DNA from: Megachile rotundata
Taxonomy: Eukaryota; Arthropoda; Insecta; Hymenoptera; Megachilidae
Length of the DNA: 64,000 nt
Assembly (NCBI RefSeq): GCF_050947335.1
Contig: NW_027473316.1
Coordinates: 1,488,001-1,552,000, forward strand
Direction of reading: 5' to 3'
A program made the position numbers and the translations under genes. Within the stretch, counting starts at the first letter, position 1. Every line of letters starts with the position of its first letter. A model generated the notes under the pieces. The model made no database searches, was not told where the DNA came from, and saw only the letters and a list, made by a program, of their open reading frames with translations. Shown here one piece after another: positions 57,890-64,000 of this stretch.

Positions 57890-58430
57890 TATGATTGTGA
57901 TTGTATGATTGTGATTGTATGATAGTGATTGTATGATAGTGATTGTATGATTGTGATTGTATGATTGTGATTGTATGATTGCGATTGTATGATTATGATT
58001 GAATGATTGTGATTGTATGACTGTGATTGTGTGATTGTGATTGTGAGATTGTGATTGTATGATTTTGATTGTATGATGGTGATTGTATGATCGTGATTGT
58101 GAGATTGTGATTGTGGGATTGTGATTGTATGATTGTGATTCAATGATTGTGATTGTATGATAGTAATTGTATGATTGTGATTGTATGATTGCGATTGTAT
58201 GATCGTGATTGCCTGATTGTGATTGTATGATTGTGATTGTATGATTGCGATTGTATGATTGTGATCGTATGATTGTGATTCTTTGATTGCGATTGTATGA
58301 TTGTGATTGTATGATTGCGATTGTATGATTGTGATTGTATGATTATGGTTGTATGATTGTGATTGTATGATTGTGATTCTTTCATTGCGATTGTATGATT
58401 GTGATTGTATGATTGTGATTGTATGATTGT
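57890..58430. repeat. GTGGG block, copy 3
   Basis: GGG at 58115-58117, exactly 18392 after copy 2. Confidence 0.75.
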
Positions 58431-58772
58431 GATTGTATGATTGTGATTGTATGATTGTGATCGTATGATTGTGGTTGTATAATTAAGGTTGTATGATTGT
58501 TTCTGTATGATTGTGATTGTATGATTGCGATTGTATGATTGTGATTGTATGATTGTGATTGTATGATTGTGGTTGTATGATTGTGATTGTATGATTGTGA
58601 TTGTATGATTGTGATTGCATGATTGTGATTGTATGATTGTGATTGTATGATTGTGATTGTATGATTGTGGTTGTATGATTGTGATTGTATGATTGTGATT
58701 CTTTCATTGCGATTGTATGATTGTGATTGTATGATTGTGATTGTATGATTGTGATCGTATGATTGTGGTTGT

Positions 58773-59392
58773 ATAATTAAGGTTGTATGATTGTTTCTGT
58801 ATGATTGTGATTGTATGATTGCGATTGTATGATCGTGATTGTGAGATTGTGATTGTGAGATTGTGATTGTATGATTGTGATTGAATGATTGTGATTGTGT
58901 GATAGTAATTGTATGATTGTGATTGTATGATTGTGATTGTATGATTGTGATTGTATGATAGTAATTGTATGATTGTGATTGTATGATCGTGATTGTGAGA
59001 TTGTGATTGTATGATTGCGATTGTATGATTGTGATTGTATGATTGTGATTGTATGACTGTGATTGTAAGATTGTGATTGTGTGATTGCGATTGTATGATT
59101 GTGACTGTATAATTGTGATTGTATGATTGTGTTTGTATGATTGTGATTGTATGATTGTGATTGAATGATTGTGATCGTATGATTGTGATCGTATAATTGT
59201 GATCGTATGATTGTGATCGTATGATTGTGATTGTATGATTGTGATTGTATGATTGTAATTGTATGATTGTGATTGTATGATTGTGATTGTATGATTGTGA
59301 CTGTTTGATTGTGATTGTATGATTGTGATTCTATGATTGTGATTGTTTGATTCTGATTGTATGATTGTTATTGTATGATCCTGATTGTATGA
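58773..59392. repeat. Module M copy (58.8 kb)
   Basis: Counterpart of 40367-40980 at +18406, including the GATTGAATG unit inside the GATCGTAT run. Confidence 0.8.
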
Positions 59393-59966
59393 TTGTGATT
59401 GTATGATTGCGATTGTATGATTGTGATTCTTTCATTGCGATTGTATGATTGTGATTGTATGATTGTGATTGTATGATTGTGATTGTATGATTGTGATCGT
59501 ATGATTGTGGTTGTATAATTATGGTTGTATGATTATTTCTGTATGATTGTGATTGTATGATTGCGGTTGTATGATTGTGATTGTATGATTGAGATTGTAT
59601 GATTGTGATCGTATGATTGTGAATCTTTGATTGCGATTGTATGATTGTGATTGTATGATTGTGATTGTATGATTGTGATTGTATGATTGTGATTGTATGA
59701 TTGTGATTGTATGATTGTGATTGTATGATTGTGATTGTATGATTGTGATTGTATGATTGTGATTGTATGATTGTGATTGTATGATTGTGATTGTATGATT
59801 GTGATTGTATGATTGTGATTGTATGATTGTGATTGTATGATTGTGATTGTATGATAGTGATTGTATGATTGTTTCTGTATGATTGTGATTGTATGATTGC
59901 GATTGTATGATTATGATTGTATAATTGTGATTGTATGATTGTGATTGTGTGATTGTGATTGCGAGA

Positions 59967-59969
59967 TTT
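59967..59969. repeat. 13-bp unit site 9
   Basis: GCGAGATTTGATTG form, counterpart of site 4. The offset (18644) includes ~240 bp present only here. Confidence 0.95.
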
Positions 59970-61184
59970 GATTGTATGATCGTGATTGTATGATCGTGAT
60001 TGTGAGATTGTGATTGTATGATTGTGATTGAATGATTGTGATTGTATGATAGTAATTGTATGATTGTGAATGTATGATTGCGATTGTATGATTGTGATTG
60101 TATGATTGTGATTGTATGACTGTGATCGTATGATTGTGATTCTTTGATTGCGATTGTATGATTGTGATTGTATGATTGTGATTGTATGATTGTGATTGTA
60201 TGATTGTGATTGTATGATTGTGATTGCATTATTGTAATTGTATGATAGTGATTGTATGATTGTTTCTGTATGATTGTGATTGTATGATAGTAATTGTATG
60301 ATTGTGATTGTATGATTGCGATTGTATGATTGTGATTGTATGATTGTGATTGTATGACTGTGATCTAATGATTGTGATTCTTTGATTGCGATTGTATGAT
60401 TGTGATTGTATGATTGTGATTGTATGATTGTGACTGCATGATTGTAATTGTATGATTGTGATTGTATGACTGTGATTGTATGATTGTGATTGTATGATTG
60501 TGATTGTATGATTGTGATTGTATGATAGTGATTGTATGATTGTTTCTGTATGATTGTGATTGTATGATTGCGATTGTATGATTATGATTGTATGATTGTG
60601 ATTGTGTGATTGTGATTGTGAGATTGTGATTGTATGACCGTGATTGTATGATCGTGATTGTGAGATTGTGGTTGTATGATTGTGATTGTATGATTGTGAT
60701 CGTATGATAGTAATTGTATGATTGTGATAGTATGATTGCGATTGTATGATTGTGATTGTATGATTGTGATTGTATGATTGTGATCGTATGATTGTGATTC
60801 TTTCATTGCGATTGTATGATTGTGATTGTATGATTGTGATTGTATGATTGTGATTGTATGATTGTGATTGTATGATTGTGATTGTATGATTATGATTGTA
60901 TGACTGTGATTGCATGATAGTGATTGTATGATTGTGATTGTATGATTGTGATTGTATGATTGTGATTGTATGATTGCGATTGTGTGATTGTGATTGTATG
61001 ATTGTGATTGTATGATAGTGACTGTATGATTGTGATTGTATGATTGCGATTGTATGATTATGATTGAATGATTGTGATTGTATGACTGTGATTGTATGAT
61101 TGTGATTGTATGATTGTGATTGTATGATTGTGATTGTATGATTGTGATCGTATGATTGTGGTTGTATAATTAAGGTTGAATGAT

Positions 61185-62530
61185 TGTTTCTGTATGATTG
61201 TGATTGTATGATTGCGATTGTATGATTGTGATTGTATGATTGTGATTGTATGATTGTGATTGTATGATTGTGGTTGTATGATCGTGATTGCCTGATTGTG
61301 ATTGTATGATTGTGATTGTATGATTGTGATTGTATGATTGTGATTGTATGACTGTGATTGTATGATTGTGATTGTATGATTGTGATTGTATGATTGTGAT
61401 TGTATGACTGTGATTGTATGATTGTGATTGTATGATTGTGATTGTATGATTGTGATTGTGTGATAGTGATTGTATGATTGTTTCTGTATGATTGTGATTG
61501 TATGATTGGGATTGTATGATTATGATTGTATGATTGTGATTGTGTGATTGTGATTGTGAGATTGTGATTGTATGATCGTGATTGTATGATCGTGATTGTG
61601 AGATTGTGGTTGTATGATTGTGATTGTATGATTGTGATTGTATGATTTTGATTGTATGATTGTGATCGTATGATTGTGATTCTTTCATTGCGATTGTATG
61701 ATTGTGATTGTATGATTGTGATTGTATGATTGTGATTGTATGATTGTGATTGTATGATTGTGATCGTATGATTGTGATTCTTTCATTGCGATTGTATGAT
61801 TGTGATTGTATGATTGTGATTGTATGATTGTGATTGTATGATTGTGATTGTATGATTGTGATTGTATGATTGTGATTGTATGATTGTGATTGTATGATTG
61901 TGATTGTATGATTGTGATTGTATGATTGTGATTGTATGATTGTGATTGTATGATTGTGATTGTATGATTGTGATTGTATGATTGTGATTGTATGATTGTG
62001 ATTGTATGATTGTGATTGTATGATTGTGATTGTATGATTATGATTGTATGATTGTGATGGCATGATAGTGATTGTATGATTGTGATTGTATGATTGTGAT
62101 TGTATGATTGTGATTGTATGAATGTGATTGTATGATTGCGATTGTGTGATTGTGATTGTATGATTGTGATTGTATGATAGTGATTGTATGATAGTGATTG
62201 TATGATTGTGATTGCATGATTGCGATTGTATGATTATGATTGAATGATTGTGATTGTATGACTGTGATTGTGTGATCGTGATTGTGAGATTGTGATTGTA
62301 TGATTTTGATTGTATGATGGTGATTGTATGATCGTGATTGTGAGATTGTGATTGTATGATTCTGATTGTATGATTGTGATTGTATGATTGTGATTGTATG
62401 ATTGCGATTGTATGATTGTGATTGTATGATTGTGATTGTATGATAGTGATTGTATGATAGTGATTGTATGATTGTGATTGTATGATTGTGATTGTATGAT
62501 TGCGATTGTATGATTATGATTGAATGATTG
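61185..62530. repeat. Third relative of the 42.3/44.8 kb block
   Basis: Follows a marker A with GGTTGAATG (61166), as at 44791. It has a private GATGGCATG at ~62055 where 45720 reads GATTGCATG. Confidence 0.75.
61791..62037. repeat. Pure-consensus tract, ~18 units (allele 250)
   Basis: Same flanks as the tracts at 42895 and 45415, with a marker distance of 250 bp, two and three units shorter. Confidence 0.9.
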
Positions 62531-62915
62531 TGATTGTATGACTGTGATTGTGTGATTGTGATTGTGAGATTGTGATTGTATGATTTTGATTGTATGATGG
62601 TGATTGTATGATCGTGATTGTGAGATTGTGATTGTGAGATTGTGATTGTATGATTGTGATTCAATGATTGTGATTGTATGATAGTAATTGTATGATTGTG
62701 ATTGTATGATTGCGATTGTATGATCGTGATTGCCTGATTGTGATTGTGTGATTGTGATTGTATGATTGCGATTGTATGATTGTGATCGTATGATTGTGAT
62801 TCTTTGATTGCGATTGTATGATTGTGATTGTATGATTGTGATTGTATGATTGTGATTGTATGATTGTGATTGTATGATTGTGATTGTATGATTGTGATCG
62901 TATGATTGTGGTTGT

Positions 62916-63350
62916 ATAATTAAGGTTGTATGATTGTTTCTGTATGATTGTGATTGTATGTTTGCGGTTGTATGATTGTGATTGTATGATTGAGATTGTA
63001 TGATTGTGATCGTATGATTGTGAATCTTTGATTGCGATTGAATGATTGTGATTGTATGATTGTGATTGTATGATTGTGATTGTATGATTGTGATTCTTTC
63101 ATTGCGATTGTATGATTGTGATTGTATGATTGTGATTGTATGATTGTGATTGTATGATTGTGATCGTATGATTGTGGTTGTGTAATTAAGGTTGTATGAT
63201 TATTTCTGTATGATTGTGATTGTATGTTTGCGGTTGTATGATTGTGATTGTATGATTGAGATTGTATGATTGTGATCGTATGATTGTGAATCTTTGATTG
63301 CGATTGAATGATTGTGATTGTATGATTGTGATTGTATGATTGTGATTGTA
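62916..63350. repeat. ATGTTTGCGG paired block, copy 3
   Basis: Pair at 62960 and 63226, 266 bp apart as in copy 1. Confidence 0.7.
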
Positions 63351-63535
63351 TGATTGTGATTGTATGATTGTGATTGTATGATTGTGATTGTATGATTGTG
63401 ATTGTATGATTGTGATTGTATGATAGTGATTGTATGATTGTTTCTGTATGATTGTGATTGTATGATTGCGATTGTATGATTATGATTGTATAATTGTGAT
63501 TGTATGATTGTGATTGTGTGATTGTGATTGTGAGA

Positions 63536-63538
63536 TTT
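63536..63538. repeat. 13-bp unit site 10
   Basis: Last of the ten, followed by GTATAATCG. Phase passes to 13 modulo 14 at the 63881 marker. Confidence 0.95.
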
Positions 63539-64000
63539 GATTGTATAATCGTGATTGTATGATCGTGATTGTGAGATTGTGATTGTATGATTGTGATTGT
63601 ATGATAGTGATTGTATGATAGTGATTGTATGATTGTGATTGTATGATTGCGATTGTATGATTATGATTGAATGATTGTGATTGTATGACTGTGATTGTGT
63701 GATCGTGATTGTGAGATTGTGATTGTATGATTTTGATTGTATGATGGTGATTGTATGATCGTGATTGTGAGATTGTGATTGTGAGATTGTGATTGTATGA
63801 TTGTGATTCAATGATTGTGATTGTATGATAGTAATTGTATGATTGTGATTGTATGATTGTGATCGTATGATTGTGGTTGTATAATTAAGGTTGTATGATT
63901 GTTTCTGTATGATTGTGATTGTATGATTGCGATTGTATGATTGTGATTGTATGATTGTGATTGTATGATTGTGGTTGTATGATCGTGATTGCCTGATTGT

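Larger units (their letters stand above)
821..63890. repeat. Marker A variant family (ATAATTAAGG), dispersed
   Basis: A recurrent variant cluster: GATCGTATGATTGTGG, then TTGTATAATTAAGG, then usually TTTCTG within the next two units. About 80 copies, for example at 821, 2263, 2487, 3145, 4041, 5735, 7639, 8395, 10201, 11615, 13645, 15283, 17327, 21429, 26735, 30178, 33494, 38394, 44791, 46583, 52572, 58773, 61166 and 63881. A sister form ends ATAATTATGG followed by GTCTG (13365, 17047, 18769, 23193, 25853, 33760, 36630, 47842, 55022). The TTA it carries is a TAA stop on the - strand in one frame, which is why several spurious open frames end just inside it. It served here as the register ruler. 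Confidence 0.9.
1..64000. repeat. 14-bp satellite array filling the window
   Basis: The consensus unit on the + strand is GATTGTGATTGTAT, about 4,570 tandem units, with no interruption by other sequence. The unit has 4 G, 3 A, 7 T and no C, so the + strand is G/T-rich and almost C-free while the - strand is A/C-rich. It divides into a 6-mer and an 8-mer sharing GATTGT, suggesting origin from a shorter repeat. Most units match the consensus or differ by one or two substitutions. No stretch over 300 bases lacks the repeat. Both ends of the window lie inside the array. The role is unknown; structural heterochromatin is the default inference for such arrays. Confidence 0.98.
27521..64000. repeat. 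Right higher-order domain with 13-bp units
   Basis: Same 14-bp satellite, but with private variants: ten 13-bp units (first at 27635), marker A forms reading AAATAAGG (27519, 38632, 51286, 57024) and GTGTAATTAAGG (near 32751, 46861, 51843, 63181), a GTGGG variant (29758, 39723, 58115), and ATGTTTGCGG units. The 14-bp phase drifts by one base at each 13-bp unit. A ~19 kb super-repeat dominates. The boundary with the left domain is inferred from where these private variants begin. Confidence 0.75.
51791..64000. repeat. ~19.1 kb super-repeat, copy 2, cut by window end
   Basis: Counterpart of 32.70-47.9 kb without the 686-bp tandem and the ~2.5 kb tandem. Differences from copy 1 seen by eye include GCGATT and GCGTTTG near 53930, GTGAATG near 55130, GTATG for GTGTG near 56660 and GATCTAATG near 60365. 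Identity across matching parts is above 99.8%. Confidence 0.8.

Noticed and set aside
37580..58143. Identical-length 723-residue frames at 37580-39751 and 55972-58143 on the - strand, apparently conserved paralogues
   Set aside because: Conservation is explained by the ~19 kb DNA duplication. The frame is open because of unit composition, not selection.
821..63890. Marker A (TATAATTAAGG) as a promoter or TTAA transposon target
   Set aside because: It is a point-variant cluster in normal satellite register, with no inserted sequence or target duplication. A/T-rich words are expected here.
1..64000. A histidine/asparagine-rich structural or amyloid-like repeat protein (QSQSYNHNHTITII)
   Set aside because: The same peptide comes from all three - frames across the entire array, which a real gene would not show. 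No signal peptide or unique termini.
1..64000. CRISPR array
   Set aside because: Units are 14 bp, directly abutting, with no spacers, leader or cas genes.
1..64000. Telomeric repeat or G-quadruplex-forming tract
   Set aside because: The strand bias resembles telomeres, but the unit has no GG run and does not match any telomere repeat I know. GGG appears only as isolated variants (for example 29758).
1..64000. Centromeric protein-binding box (CENP-B type)
   Set aside because: The C-poor unit and its variants lack the required CG-rich core. A centromeric location cannot be judged from this window.
1..64000. Transposable element, tRNA, rRNA or other RNA gene inside the array
   Set aside because: Read from end to end, no stretch departs from the 14-bp pattern by more than scattered substitutions, and the register count leaves no room for an insertion that is not a multiple of 14.
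1..64000. Inverted repeats or palindromic junctions
   Set aside because: Orientation is uniform. I saw no reverse-complement block on the + strand.

Overview
The whole 64 kb window is one uninterrupted tandem array of a 14-bp satellite unit. On the + strand the consensus is GATTGTGATTGTAT, itself a 6-mer (GATTGT) followed by a closely related 8-mer (GATTGTAT). I see no unique sequence, real gene, RNA gene, transposon or array edge anywhere. The array runs off both ends, so its true length exceeds 64 kb. No species can be named. A satellite this long with nested higher-order structure points to a eukaryotic chromosome (heterochromatin, pericentromere, subtelomere or sex chromosome) assembled from long reads.

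Layout. Units differ by recurrent point variants, and blocks of variants are themselves repeated, giving a nested higher-order repeat. A ~0.35-0.7 kb variant-rich block, called module M here, recurs from end to end. Left domain (1 to ~27.5 kb): a 1.44 kb block repeated at +3220 bp (0.8-2.2 and 4.0-5.5 kb); a ~2.6 kb tandem dimer (5.45-10.76 kb); a ~3.68 kb block in three copies (from 10.6, 14.3 and 20.6 kb); a 5.0 kb near-identical duplication (14.43-19.44 and 20.58-25.58 kb); and a 938-bp tandem (24.4-26.3 kb). Right domain (~27.5 to 64 kb): shares the same unit and module M but also carries private variants, chiefly a 13-bp unit missing one base that occurs ten times. It is dominated by a ~19.1 kb super-repeat (32.7-51.8 kb, then again from 51.8 kb to the window end), with copy-specific 686-bp, ~240-bp and ~2.5-kb internal differences.

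Register. Following one marker through the array, the 14-bp phase is constant from the first marker (0.8 kb) to 27.5 kb. Afterwards it changes only at twelve single-base indels: ten copies of the same 13-bp unit, one private deletion and one private insertion. Every large duplication offset is a multiple of 14 once these are counted. This fits growth by in-register unequal exchange or replication-based amplification.

Coding. The - strand shows many long open frames (up to ~860 codons), all spelling a 14-residue repeat, QSQSYNHNHTITII. This follows from a stop-free 14-bp unit read in any frame and is not evidence of genes, so no CDS is annotated. Block boundaries below were read by eye and are good to about +/-50 bp unless a marker base is given.
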